A DNA stretch of 64,000 bases from DASUTB01 sp036374835. Lineage in GTDB: Bacteria; Actinomycetota; Actinomycetes; Jiangellales; Jiangellaceae. Positions 36,242-44,084 of the stretch are shown here, piece after piece; position 1 is the stretch's first letter, and each line of letters starts with the position of its first letter. Position numbers and translations under genes: made by a program. Below the pieces are notes generated by a model that was not told the origin of the DNA, did no database searches, and saw only the letters and a list, made by a program, of their open reading frames with translations. The stretch is from assembly GCA_036374835.1 (NCBI GenBank), contig DASUTB010000001.1:1-64000 (forward strand), given 5' to 3'.

Positions 36242-37284
36242 CGCGCGTTGCCGAGTTGTGGCGGCGGATCGACCGCAACGTCAAGATCCTCGTGGTGGTA
36301 GCGGTTGTGCTCGCCGTCGTTCCGTTCGTGCTTTCCGGCTCGTCGCTGGACATCGGGGTGCGAATCCTGCTGTTCGCGATGCTCGCGTCGGCCTGGAACC
36401 TGATGGCGGGCTACGCGGGGTTGTTCAGCTTCGGCCATGCGGCCTACTTCGGGATCGGTGCGTACGCAACGGCCGTCCTGCAGGTCGACTACGGGTGGTC
36501 GCCGTGGCTGGGGATGCTGGTCGGCATGGCCCTCGCCGGCGTGTTCGCCATCGTGTCGGGCTACTTGTCCTTCCGCTACCGGCTCCGTGGTGCGTACTTC
36601 GTGCTGACGACGTTCGCCTTCGCCGAGATGCTGCGGCTGATCTTCTTGCATTGGGACTTCGTGAACGGTGCGATCGGCCTGCGCGTCCCGCTCATCCGCG
36701 AGAGCTCGTGGTTCGACATGCAGTTCCCACCCGGCTCTCGGGGGTACTACTACGTGGTGCTGGCGATGCTGCTGGCCGTCCTCGTGATCGTGGTTCTGCT
36801 GATGCGCAGCCGCAGCGGCTACTACATCGTCGCGATCCGCGACAACGAAGAGGCTGCCGCCGCGGTCGGAGTGAACCCGATGCGCTACAAGCTCTACGCG
36901 GTCGGTCTGTCCGGCGCCCTGACGGCAATGGGCGGCACGTTCTACTTCCAGTACATCTTCTTCATCGACCCAGCGTTGGCGTTCGGGCCGGCGGTGTCGA
37001 TTCAGATCCTGCTGCCGGCGATCATCGGCGGCATGGGCACGATGTGGGGCCCGCTCATCGGCGCGTTCCTGCTCGTGCCGCTCGGCGAGCTGACCAGCGG
37101 GCTGATTCGCACTCCGCCGGAGTTCCTGTCGTTCCTCTCCGGACGGGCCGGCCTCGATCTGATGATCTTCGGTGCATTGCTCGTGGCGATCATCATGTTC
37201 CTGCCGAAGGGTGTATACGGCTCGATCAGCGATCGGGTCACGGCGCGGCGTCAACGCCGGCAGCACGAGGAGGCGGTCACATGA
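36238..37284 (+). CDS. Branched-chain-type ABC transporter permease (LivM)
   Basis: 348-residue second permease. Typical LivM sequence LFSFGHAAYFGIGAYATAVLQ, LSFRYRLRGAYFVLTTFAFAE, RSRSGYYIVAIRDNEEAAAAVG, and the cytoplasmic coupling region. Several transmembrane helices. Overlaps LivH and LivG by ATGA. Confidence 0.93.
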   Translation: MTRVAELWRRIDRNVKILVVVAVVLAVVPFVLSGSSLDIGVRILLFAMLASAWNLMAGYAGLFSFGHAAYFGIGAYATAVLQVDYGWSPWLGMLVGMALAGVFAIVSGYLSFRYRLRGAYFVLTTFAFAEMLRLIFLHWDFVNGAIGLRVPLIRESSWFDMQFPPGSRGYYYVVLAMLLAVLVIVVLLMRSRSGYYIVAIRDNEEAAAAVGVNPMRYKLYAVGLSGALTAMGGTFYFQYIFFIDPALAFGPAVSIQILLPAIIGGMGTMWGPLIGAFLLVPLGELTSGLIRTPPEFLSFLSGRAGLDLMIFGALLVAIIMFLPKGVYGSISDRVTARRQRRQHEEAVT

Positions 37285-38027
37285 ATGAGCAGCGATCGCC
37301 CCTGCTGTCCGTCGAAAGCGTGAGCAAGAGTTTCGACGGGCTGCAGGCGCTCACCGACGTGAACGTCGTCGTCCCCCAGGGGGAGATCACGGCGGTGATC
37401 GGCCCGAACGGAGCCGGCAAGACCACGTTGTTCAATGTCATCGCAGGATCGCTGCGTCCCGACACCGGACGGGTCATGTTCGACGGCGGTGACATAACCG
37501 GTTGGCCGGCCCATCGGGTGGCTCGTGCCGGCATCGGGCGAACGTTCCAGCTCATGAAGCCGTTCGCGTCCATGACCGTAAATGAGAACGTGCTCGTGGC
37601 GGCGTTCGAGCGAACGGGGCGACGTGCCGAAGCGTCCGCCAAGGCCGCTGAGATCGTCGAGCGGGTGGGCCTCGGCACATGGTCGGGACAGCTTGCCGGA
37701 GAGCTGCCGACGGCGGGCCAGAAACACCTGGAACTTGCCCGTGCGCTGGCGCTCGAACCGAAGCTGCTGCTTCTCGACGAAGTGCTGGCCGGCATCCTGC
37801 CGACCGAGCGGCAGCTGGTCATCGATCTGCTGCGCGAGATCAAGGCCGCCGGCGTGACGATGCTGTTGGTCGAACATGTGATGGCCGCGGTGATGGCCCT
37901 GTCGGACGAGATCGTGGTTCTCCATCACGGGGCCGTGCTGGCCGCCGGGACACCTGAGCAGGTCACCTGCGATGACCGGGTGATCGAGGCATATCTCGGT
38001 GAGGAGCAACTCATTGCTGAAGGTTGA
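37281..38027 (+). CDS. Branched-chain-type ABC transporter ATP-binding protein (LivG)
   Basis: 248-residue ATPase. Walker A GPNGAGKTT near residue 39, Q-loop QLMKPF, Walker B LLLLDEVLAG (catalytic Glu present, but Val instead of the usual Pro), H-loop VEHVM. The signature region is LPTAGQKHLELARAL rather than LSxGQ: Thr-Ala replaces the Ser-Gly-Gly core. This variant may define a LivG subgroup. ATG 37281 overlaps the LivM stop. Confidence 0.92.
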   Translation: MNEQRSPLLSVESVSKSFDGLQALTDVNVVVPQGEITAVIGPNGAGKTTLFNVIAGSLRPDTGRVMFDGGDITGWPAHRVARAGIGRTFQLMKPFASMTVNENVLVAAFERTGRRAEASAKAAEIVERVGLGTWSGQLAGELPTAGQKHLELARALALEPKLLLLDEVLAGILPTERQLVIDLLREIKAAGVTMLLVEHVMAAVMALSDEIVVLHHGAVLAAGTPEQVTCDDRVIEAYLGEEQLIAEG

Positions 38028-38715
38028 GGCGCTGGACGCCGGCTACGGCGGCCTGCAGATTCTCGAGGATCTCTCCCTGGAGGTGCCGGACGGCAAGATA
38101 GTCGCCCTCCTCGGGGCCAACGGCGCGGGCAAGACGACGACCCTGCGCGCGATCTCCGGGCTCATCCGGCCACTCAGGGGCTCGATCATATTCGACGGCC
38201 ACGAGCTTGCCGGCAAGAGTCCGCACGACATCGTCCGAGCCGGGGTCGTCCAGGTCCCAGAGGGGCGTGAGCTGTTCGGAACTCTGACGGTCGAGGAGAA
38301 CTTGCGTATGGGCGCGTTCGCCCGTCCTCGTGCCGAGATCGAGGCCGCGCGCGCACAAGTCGAGGAGATCTTCCCCGTGCTGGGCGACCGGCGGACGCAG
38401 ATCGCCGCAACGCTGTCCGGCGGGCAGCAGCAGATGCTCGCGATCGGGCGAGCGTTGATGGTCGGTCCGAGAGTGCTCATGCTGGACGAACCGTCATTCG
38501 GCTTGGCCCCGAAACTTGTCGCGCAGGTCTTCACGACGGTGGAGACGGTCCGTGACGCCGGAATCACCGTCCTGCTGGTGGAGCAGAACGCGACGCACGC
38601 TCTGCGCCTGGCGGACCGGGCCTACGTTCTGGAGAGCGGTCGGGTGGTCCTAGAGGGCGCGGGGGTCGAACTCCTCGAGGACGACCGTGTGCGCACCGCC
38701 TACCTCGGAACATGA
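38014..38715 (+). CDS. Branched-chain-type ABC transporter ATP-binding protein (LivF)
   Basis: About 233 residues with canonical motifs: GANGAGKTT, signature LSGGQQQML, LMLDEPSFGLAP, VEQNA. TTG 38014 has GAGGAG eight bases upstream and gives the family start MLKVEALDAGYGG; GTG 37999 is the alternative. Overlaps the end of LivG. Its intact signature contrasts with LivG. Coupled by ATGA to the CoA transferase. Confidence 0.92.
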   Translation: MLKVEALDAGYGGLQILEDLSLEVPDGKIVALLGANGAGKTTTLRAISGLIRPLRGSIIFDGHELAGKSPHDIVRAGVVQVPEGRELFGTLTVEENLRMGAFARPRAEIEAARAQVEEIFPVLGDRRTQIAATLSGGQQQMLAIGRALMVGPRVLMLDEPSFGLAPKLVAQVFTTVETVRDAGITVLLVEQNATHALRLADRAYVLESGRVVLEGAGVELLEDDRVRTAYLGT

Positions 38716-39959
38716 CGGGCGCTGGGATGAACGATCAATCGGGTGGAAGGGACCGGAAGACCGAGTCGGGGCCGTTGGAAGGCATCCGGGTAGTCGAGGT
38801 CGCGACGGTGCTGGCCGGCCCGCTGGCCGGGCAGATCCTTGGTGACTACGGGGCCGACGTCATCAAACTCGAGCATCCCCAACGTGGAGATGCGATGCGT
38901 CACCACGGCCAGGCCAAGGGCGGCGAGTCGCTCTGGTGGAAGATGATCGGCCGCAACAAACGCAGCGTCGGGCTGTATCTGGGCGACCCGGAGGGTGCGG
39001 CGCTGTTCAAGCAGCTGGTGGCGACGGCGGATGTCGTCATCGAGAACTTCCGGCCGGGCACGCTCGAGCGGTACGGGCTCGGCTGGCCGGAGCTCTCCGA
39101 GATCAATCCGAGGCTGATCCTCGCCCGGGTCACCGGATTCGGCCAGGACGGGCCGTACGCGCATCGCCCGGCATTCGGGACGCTGCTGGAGTCGATGAGC
39201 GGCTTCGCGCACATCACCGGACAACCGGACGGGCCGCCGACGCTGCCGCCGTTCGGCCTCGCGGACTCGATCGCCGGGATCGCCACGGTCGGGGCCGTGT
39301 CGATGGCGTTGTACCACCGGGACGCGCGGGGCGGGACGGGCCAAGTGATCGACCTGTCCATCCTCGAACCCATGATCTCCGTGCTGGGGCCACAGCCGAT
39401 CATCTACGACCAGCTCGGGCAGATTCAGCAGCGCACGGGCAACCGGTCGGGGAACAACGCACCCCGTAATACCTACCGGACCCGCGACGGAAAGTGGGTG
39501 GCCATCTCGACCAGCGCCACAACAGTTGCCGAACGCGTCATGCGGCTGGTCGGGCACCCGGAGGTGATCGACGAGCCGTGGTTCGCGACGGGTAGTGGAC
39601 GTGCCGAGCACGCCGACTTGCTCGATCGCTACGTGGGCGACTGGATCGCCGAGCGGGACCGCAACGACGTGCTGGACGAGTTCGCCCGCGCGGACGCGGC
39701 GGTGGCCCCCGTGTACGACGTGGTCGACCTGATGGCCGATCCGCAGGTCCGGGCCCGCGACGTGATCACGACTGTCGACGATGAAGCGCTCGGACCCGTC
39801 CGGATGCAGAACGTGCTGTACCGGATGCTGGGCACTCCCGGCTCGATCCGGTTCACCGGGCGCCGGCTCGGCGCGGACACCGAAGCCGTCCTGGTTGACG
39901 AGCTCGGCGTCGACGCCGGTCGGCTGGCCCAGCTTCGGGAACGGGGGGTCGTCGCGTGA
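38712..39959 (+). CDS. CoA transferase, family III (CaiB/BaiF)
   Basis: 415 residues. Family III features: GIRVVEVATVLAGPLAGQILGDYGADVIKLE region, GRNKRSVGL, VIENFRPGTLERYGLGW, and FGLADSIAGI, whose Asp is at the position of the catalytic aspartate of formyl-CoA transferase. Moves CoA between carboxylic acids without ATP. Translationally coupled to the transporter, so the imported acid is probably activated straight away, feeding the CitE-like lyase. Confidence 0.92.
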   Translation: MTGAGMNDQSGGRDRKTESGPLEGIRVVEVATVLAGPLAGQILGDYGADVIKLEHPQRGDAMRHHGQAKGGESLWWKMIGRNKRSVGLYLGDPEGAALFKQLVATADVVIENFRPGTLERYGLGWPELSEINPRLILARVTGFGQDGPYAHRPAFGTLLESMSGFAHITGQPDGPPTLPPFGLADSIAGIATVGAVSMALYHRDARGGTGQVIDLSILEPMISVLGPQPIIYDQLGQIQQRTGNRSGNNAPRNTYRTRDGKWVAISTSATTVAERVMRLVGHPEVIDEPWFATGSGRAEHADLLDRYVGDWIAERDRNDVLDEFARADAAVAPVYDVVDLMADPQVRARDVITTVDDEALGPVRMQNVLYRMLGTPGSIRFTGRRLGADTEAVLVDELGVDAGRLAQLRERGVVA

Positions 39960-41380
39960 TCTCTTCCGATCCCTCGGCGACCCTCGTACAGCGGTTGGCG
40001 TCGTTTGCTTCCGAGCAGAGCTACGAGACCCTGCCGGCCGCAGTGCGGGACGACCTTCCGGGCCGGTTGCTGGACGTGATCGGTATCGCGGCGGCCGCGG
40101 TGCCGCTCGAGACGAGCACGGCAGTTCTCGCCTATGTCCGTGACTCCGGCGGCAACCCGCAGGCCACCGCGATCGGGTTGGACGCCGGAGTTCCGTCGGC
40201 TCAGGCGGCGCTGGTGAACGGTACGCTCGCGCACTCCCTCGACTACGACGACACCCATCTGCCGAGCGTTCTGCACCCGAGTGCGGCGGTGGTGCCCGCA
40301 GCTCTGGCGATGGGCGAACGGCGAGGCTCGTCCGGGCCGGAGTTGCTCACCGCCGTCGCCGTCGGCCTCGAGGTGTGCGTGCGCGTCGGTATGGCGGGCT
40401 TCGACCGTGCGGCCGGTGACTCGCGTTACTTCGCCCGCGGGCAGCACGCGACATCGATCTGCGGAGCGCTCGGCGGCGCCGCGGCGGCGGCGATGTTGTC
40501 CGGCCTTGGGCACGAGGGCGTCGCGAATTCGATCGGCGTGGCGGCAAGTATGGCGTCCGGGATCATCGAGGCCAACCGCACCGGCGGCACCGTAAAGCGG
40601 GTCCATTGCGGATGGGCCGCGCACGCGGCGGTCACCGCCGCCGAGCTGGTGTCGCGTGGGCTCACCGGGCCGCCGTCGGTGTTCGAGGGCCGGTTCGGCT
40701 TCTTCCAGGCGTTCCTCGGTGGCTGGTTCGACGAAGAGGCCATGATCGCCCGGCTCGGGGACGAGTGGGCGGTGCCGGCCATCTTCTACAAGCCCTACCC
40801 CGCGAACCACTTCACGCACTGCGCGGCGGATGCGGCCCGCGAGCTTCGTGATCGCGGAATTCGGCCATCCGACATCGAATCCATTTACGTCGGCGTCGCC
40901 GGACCGACCGTGCGCACCATCGGGGAGCCACTGGCCGTCAAGCAATCTCCACAGACCGGCTATCAGGCCCAGTTCAGCGCGCCGTACGTGGTGACCGCTG
41001 CACTGCTCGGCGGCGGCGGGCTCGGTCTGTCCCTCGACGACTTCACCGACGAGCTTGTCCGGGATCCGCAGCGCCGAGAGCTGATGTCGAAGATCACCGT
41101 CGGGCCGGACGCTCGCTGCGACGCGGTGTATCCGTATCAGTTCCCAGCGGTTGTCACCGCCCGGCTGACGTCCGGCGAAGAGGTCGTCGTCGACGTCATG
41201 ACCAACCGGGGCGGGCCGGACCGGCCGCTGACCGAAGCCGAGCTTGCCGGCAAGTTCCGCGACAACGCAGTGCGGACCTTCTCCGACTCGGCGGTCGAAG
41301 AGGTGCGCGAGGGCGTGCAGAAGCTGCCCGAGCGGGACGAGGTCCGGGGGCTGCTGGCGCCTTTCGGCGGCCGATGCTAA
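39956..41380 (+). CDS. MmgE/PrpD family protein (copy 2)
   Basis: 474 residues, GTG start overlapping the CoA transferase stop (GTGA). Family elements: LLDVIGIAAAA, LVNGTLAHSLDYDDTHLPSVLHPSAAVVPA, FYKPYPANHFTHCAADAA. The LDYDDTH and YKPYPANHFTH active-site segments match the PrpD/cis-aconitate decarboxylase pattern better than copy 1, which has LELDEGN, so the two probably act on different intermediates. Confidence 0.9.
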   Translation: MISSDPSATLVQRLASFASEQSYETLPAAVRDDLPGRLLDVIGIAAAAVPLETSTAVLAYVRDSGGNPQATAIGLDAGVPSAQAALVNGTLAHSLDYDDTHLPSVLHPSAAVVPAALAMGERRGSSGPELLTAVAVGLEVCVRVGMAGFDRAAGDSRYFARGQHATSICGALGGAAAAAMLSGLGHEGVANSIGVAASMASGIIEANRTGGTVKRVHCGWAAHAAVTAAELVSRGLTGPPSVFEGRFGFFQAFLGGWFDEEAMIARLGDEWAVPAIFYKPYPANHFTHCAADAARELRDRGIRPSDIESIYVGVAGPTVRTIGEPLAVKQSPQTGYQAQFSAPYVVTAALLGGGGLGLSLDDFTDELVRDPQRRELMSKITVGPDARCDAVYPYQFPAVVTARLTSGEEVVVDVMTNRGGPDRPLTEAELAGKFRDNAVRTFSDSAVEEVREGVQKLPERDEVRGLLAPFGGRC

Positions 41381-41384
41381 GACT

Positions 41385-41440
41385 TCCTGGGCTTTGCTGC
41401 GTCTGTAGCAGCCGTTTGGCCTGGGAGCAGCGGCTTTACG
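41385..41440 (-). repeat. Dispersed repeat copy R4 (terminus lost)
   Basis: On the minus strand: TAAAGCCGCTGCTCCCAGGC, then CAAACGGCTGCTACAGACGC and AGCAAAGCCC. The AGAATGATCAC head is replaced by unrelated sequence. Very close to R3b (GCCGCTGCTC..GGCCAAACG.CTGCTACA), in the same orientation, 15.6 kb apart. Confidence 0.75.
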
Positions 41441-41745
41441 CATCCGCGGCGGCGACGGCGAACGTCTGCAGGAAGCCGTCCACGCCGGATCGTTCCAGAG
41501 CCGACTCGGCGGTCCGAAGCGACATCACCGGATAGTCGTGGCCGCTCAGGTTCGCCATTCAGTCGTAGTGGATGGCATGTTCGTCCAGGTAGTCCGCGAC
41601 CTCGAGGTAGCGGCGCACATGTGACCAAATCGCCGAGCATCGGCCGTACCCGATCAGCAAAGAATCGCGACCAGAATGTGAGCATATCGTCTTGCAATAC
41701 GGACATGCACTCGATGCGTCCGCCCAGTTGCGTAGAGTCCGAACC
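41436..41745 (-). pseudogene. Decayed coding remnant opposite to thrC
   Basis: Minus-strand frame that could encode ..RRYLEVADYLDEHAIHYD, stops (TGA 41561-41559), and restarts at once with ATG 41558 for a 40-residue stretch (MANLSGHDYPVMSLRTAES.., ending VAAADA) whose TAA lies in repeat R4. The upstream part cannot start properly because it runs into the antisense of the riboswitch. Codon use looks genic but no family is recognised; a broken gene is the best reading. The rest of the 41381-41747 gap shows nothing else. Confidence 0.3.
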
Positions 41746-41747
41746 AG

Positions 41748-41851
41748 CTCATCACGAGGGGTTGAGGGACCCGGCCCGACGACACCCCGGCAACCACCCG
41801 ACGTGGGCAGGTGCCAAATCCGGCCCGCGGGCATAGCGCGGGAGAGATGAG
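41748..41851 (+). promoter_or_regulatory. SAM-I (S-box) riboswitch
   Basis: Matches the S-box layout: P1 CTCATC (41748-41753) pairs with GATGAG (41846-41851); between them GAGGGGTTGAGGGACCCGGC, CCCGACGACACCCCGGCAACC and GGTGCCAAATCCGGCC, the hallmark SAM-binding core, then CGCGGGCATAGCGCGGGAGA. The 3' strand of P1 runs into the AGGAGG ribosome site (41850-41855) of the next gene, so SAM binding should mask it; control is probably translational, off at high SAM. Confidence 0.88.
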
Positions 41852-41864
41852 GAGGGAATTGAAC

Positions 41865-43136
41865 ATGAGCGCACCTGCGACCGCCGCCACCACGTTAGAC
41901 CTCGGAGCGGCCACGCACCTGTCCTGCCGCGAGTGTGGCGCTGCCACCGATCTCGGCCCTTACTACGCGTGTACCGACTGTTTCGGCCCGCTCGAAGTCG
42001 CCTACGACTATCCAGACGTCACGCGCGAGCGCATCGAGGCGGGGCCGCCGTCCATCTGGCGGTACCGCGACCTGCTTCCGGTGCCGGCCGACGTCCTCAC
42101 CCGGCCGAACACCGAACCCGGCTTCACCCGGCTGATCCGCGCCGACAACCTGGCCCGCGAACTCGGCATGAAGACCGTGTGGATCAAGGACGATGGCGGC
42201 AACCCCACGCACTCGTTCAAGGACCGGGTCGTTGCCGTCGCGCTGGCGGCGGCGCGAGAACTCGGCTTCACAGTGCTGGCGTGCCCGTCGACGGGCAACC
42301 TGGCCAACGCCGTGGCCGCGGCCGCCGCGCGGGCGGGTATTCAGGGGTACGTCCTCATCCCGCACAACCTCGAACAGCCCAAGGTCGTGATGTCGGGGGT
42401 GTACGAACCGGCGCTGGTAGCGGTCGAAGGGACGTACGACGACGTGAACCGGCTCGCGTCCGAACTCGCCGGCCAGCACGAGGACTGGGCGTTCGTCAAC
42501 GTCAACGTCCGCCCGTACTACGCGGAAGGCTCCAAGACGCTCGGATACGAGATCGCCGAACAGCTCGGCTGGCGGCTGCCGGAGCAGGTGGTGATTCCGG
42601 TGGCGAGCGGCGCGCAGCTGGTGAAGATCGATAAAGCATTCGGTGAACTCACCAAGCTCGGCCTGGCCGAAGGGGGAGAGCCGCGGATCGTCGGCGCCCA
42701 GGCGGCCGGCTGCGCGCCCGTAGCGGAGGCGTTCCGGGCCGGGCACGACGTCGTTCAGCCGGTCCGGCCGGACACCATCGCCAAATCGCTTGCGATCGGC
42801 AATCCGGCGGACGGCCCGTATGTGCTGGACGTTGCGAGGCGCACCGGCGGGCTGGTGGCGGACGTGACCGACGACGAGATCGTCGAAGGCATCCGGCTGC
42901 TGGCGCGTACCGAGGGAGTCTTCGCCGAGACGGCCGGTGGTGTGACGGTCGCCGTGCTCGCCAAGCTTGTGCGGGACGGCAGCCTGGATCCGGACGCCGA
43001 GACCGTCGTGATCAACAGCGGCGATGGTTTGAAGACGCTGAGCGCTGTGGCCGGAGCCGTCGGTCCGCTCGGTACCATCGCGCCCACGACGGACGCGTTT
43101 CACGAGCTGATCAGCGATCACGGAGGGATCAGATGA
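41865..43136 (+). CDS. thrC: Threonine-synthase-family PLP enzyme, probable homocysteine synthase (MetM-like)
   Basis: 423 residues, fold type II PLP enzyme. Zinc-ribbon-like cysteines C21, C24, C36, C39; PLP lysine K119 in HSFKDRVV; phosphate-binding STGNLANAVAAAA. By sequence it would be called threonine synthase (O-phosphohomoserine to threonine). However, a SAM riboswitch controls it and it is coupled by ATGA to a MoaD-like sulfur carrier. A Streptomyces pair of this type (MetM with carrier MetO) has, as I recall, been shown to make homocysteine from O-phosphohomoserine. I consider that role more likely. Sequence family certain; reaction inferred. Confidence 0.88.
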   Translation: MSAPATAATTLDLGAATHLSCRECGAATDLGPYYACTDCFGPLEVAYDYPDVTRERIEAGPPSIWRYRDLLPVPADVLTRPNTEPGFTRLIRADNLARELGMKTVWIKDDGGNPTHSFKDRVVAVALAAARELGFTVLACPSTGNLANAVAAAAARAGIQGYVLIPHNLEQPKVVMSGVYEPALVAVEGTYDDVNRLASELAGQHEDWAFVNVNVRPYYAEGSKTLGYEIAEQLGWRLPEQVVIPVASGAQLVKIDKAFGELTKLGLAEGGEPRIVGAQAAGCAPVAEAFRAGHDVVQPVRPDTIAKSLAIGNPADGPYVLDVARRTGGLVADVTDDEIVEGIRLLARTEGVFAETAGGVTVAVLAKLVRDGSLDPDAETVVINSGDGLKTLSAVAGAVGPLGTIAPTTDAFHELISDHGGIR

Positions 43137-43420
43137 GTACTGTCGAAGTACGTGTGCCGACGATCTTGCGGACGTACACCGGGGGCGAAGCGGACGTCAC
43201 CGTCTCCGTCGCCGGCGAGGCGACACTGGCCGACGTGGTGCGCGAGCTGGACGTGTCGTATCCGGGGATCGGCCCGCGCGTGCTCGACGACTCGGGGAAG
43301 ATCAGGCGTTTCGTGAACGTCTATGTGAATGACGATGACGTGCGTTTCGCCGATGGGCTCGACACCAAGACGCCGGACGGCGCCAAGGTCTCGATCATTC
43401 CAGCCGTGGCCGGCGGCTAG
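43133..43420 (+). CDS. MoaD/ThiS-like sulfur carrier protein
   Basis: 95 residues with the ubiquitin-like beta-grasp pattern (VTVSVAGEATLADVVRELDVSYPG, cited in parts, and FVNVYVNDDDVRF) and the C-terminal Gly-Gly that is adenylated and thiocarboxylated in this family. Overlaps the PLP-enzyme gene by ATGA, so it is made with it and is probably its sulfur donor, as CysO is for CysM in mycobacteria. An activating MoeB/ThiF-type enzyme is not in the window. Confidence 0.9.
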   Translation: MSTVEVRVPTILRTYTGGEADVTVSVAGEATLADVVRELDVSYPGIGPRVLDDSGKIRRFVNVYVNDDDVRFADGLDTKTPDGAKVSIIPAVAGG

Positions 43421-43435
43421 TCAGCGCCTCCCTCC

Positions 43436-43525
43436 AGAATGATCATGTTAAGCCGGAAATTCCCGGTCAAACACCTCATACAGAACGAGTATGGCTCCGA
43501 ATTTCCGGCTTAACATGATCACTCT
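43436..43525. repeat. Palindromic repeat copy R5
   Basis: Left arm AGAATGATCATGTTAAGC (43436-43453) plus CGGAAATTC; right arm 43497-43525 is its reverse complement with one mismatch in the head, giving a stem of about 27 bp around a short centre that contains GGTCAAACACCTCATACAGAAC. Between convergent genes; a likely bidirectional transcription stop. The right arm supplies the TGA of the small membrane gene. Confidence 0.85.
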
Positions 43526-43818
43526 GGTTGCCAGGCGGACGACCCGCCGCTGCGGCCGTCCCCGTGCGACCTGTTCTTGATCATTATCGCGAGAGCCGTG
43601 ACGAGAACCCCCGCCGTCCCACCACCGACGAGCTGGCTCACCACCGCACCGAAGTCGACGCCGGTGTCCATCAACCCCTGGATGATCGCACCGGCGGCGC
43701 CGCCGCCGATCGCGCCGATGATCGAGTTCCCCCGTCTGCCGAGGCTGTTCTCCTTCGCCGCGGCACCAGCGGCATTACCGCCGAACACACCTCCGAGTAG
43801 GCCGATCAGCCACTCCAC
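43519..43818 (-). CDS. Small glycine-rich membrane protein
   Basis: 99 residues. Two hydrophobic Gly/Ala stretches (MEWLIGLLGGVFGGNAAGAA, IIGAIGGGAAGAIIQGL) and a C-terminal helix (GTAGVLVTALAIMIKN). Resembles short glycine-zipper membrane proteins of unknown role. Its stop codon TGA falls in repeat R5 (CCAGAGTGATC). Convergent with the sulfur-carrier gene. Confidence 0.65.
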   Translation of the reverse strand: MEWLIGLLGGVFGGNAAGAAAKENSLGRRGNSIIGAIGGGAAGAIIQGLMDTGVDFGAVVSQLVGGGTAGVLVTALAIMIKNRSHGDGRSGGSSAWQPE

Positions 43819-43920
43819 GACTCCCCCTGACCGATTCCGGACGCTGCACTATCGCGCACGTACTCGCCGGGTGTGAGGTTAGCGCCCCAGCGATCTGTTA
43901 CGCGAGCCGTAACATCTCGG

Positions 43921-44079
43921 CTATTCGCGGACGGCGACGTCCCCGAAACCGGTGAGCTCCTCGAAAAGGGGGAATCCCCAGAGGAATAGGACGATCACAA
44001 TGCCGACGGCGATGGCCAGGGAGGTCACCGCCTTGAGTGGCGTCGGGCCGGGGAGCTGCCGCCAGATCCACGCGTACAT
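43921..44079 (-). CDS. 52-residue single-pass membrane protein in sortase operon
   Basis: Starts MYAWIWRQLPGPTPLKAV, then one transmembrane helix (SLAIAVGIVIVLFLWGFPLF) and a polar tail GFGDVAVRE. Begins five bases after the sortase stop, so they are cotranscribed. I recall similar short proteins with a W-I-W-R-x-L-P-G-P-T-P start next to class E sortases in other actinobacteria; function unknown. Confidence 0.75.
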   Translation of the reverse strand: MYAWIWRQLPGPTPLKAVTSLAIAVGIVIVLFLWGFPLFEELTGFGDVAVRE

Positions 44080-44084
44080 CTATC

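Noticed and set aside
36138..37280. Long upstream extension of LivG
   Set aside because: It only reads LivM in another frame; the ATG at 37281 with ATGA coupling is the true start.
39629..41443. 604-residue open frame antisense to the second MmgE/PrpD gene
   Set aside because: No motif, extends across an obvious gene and the repeat.
41559..41834. 91-residue frame opposite to the S-box as an intact gene
   Set aside because: Its only start codon and first third lie in the antisense of the riboswitch; kept only as a remnant.
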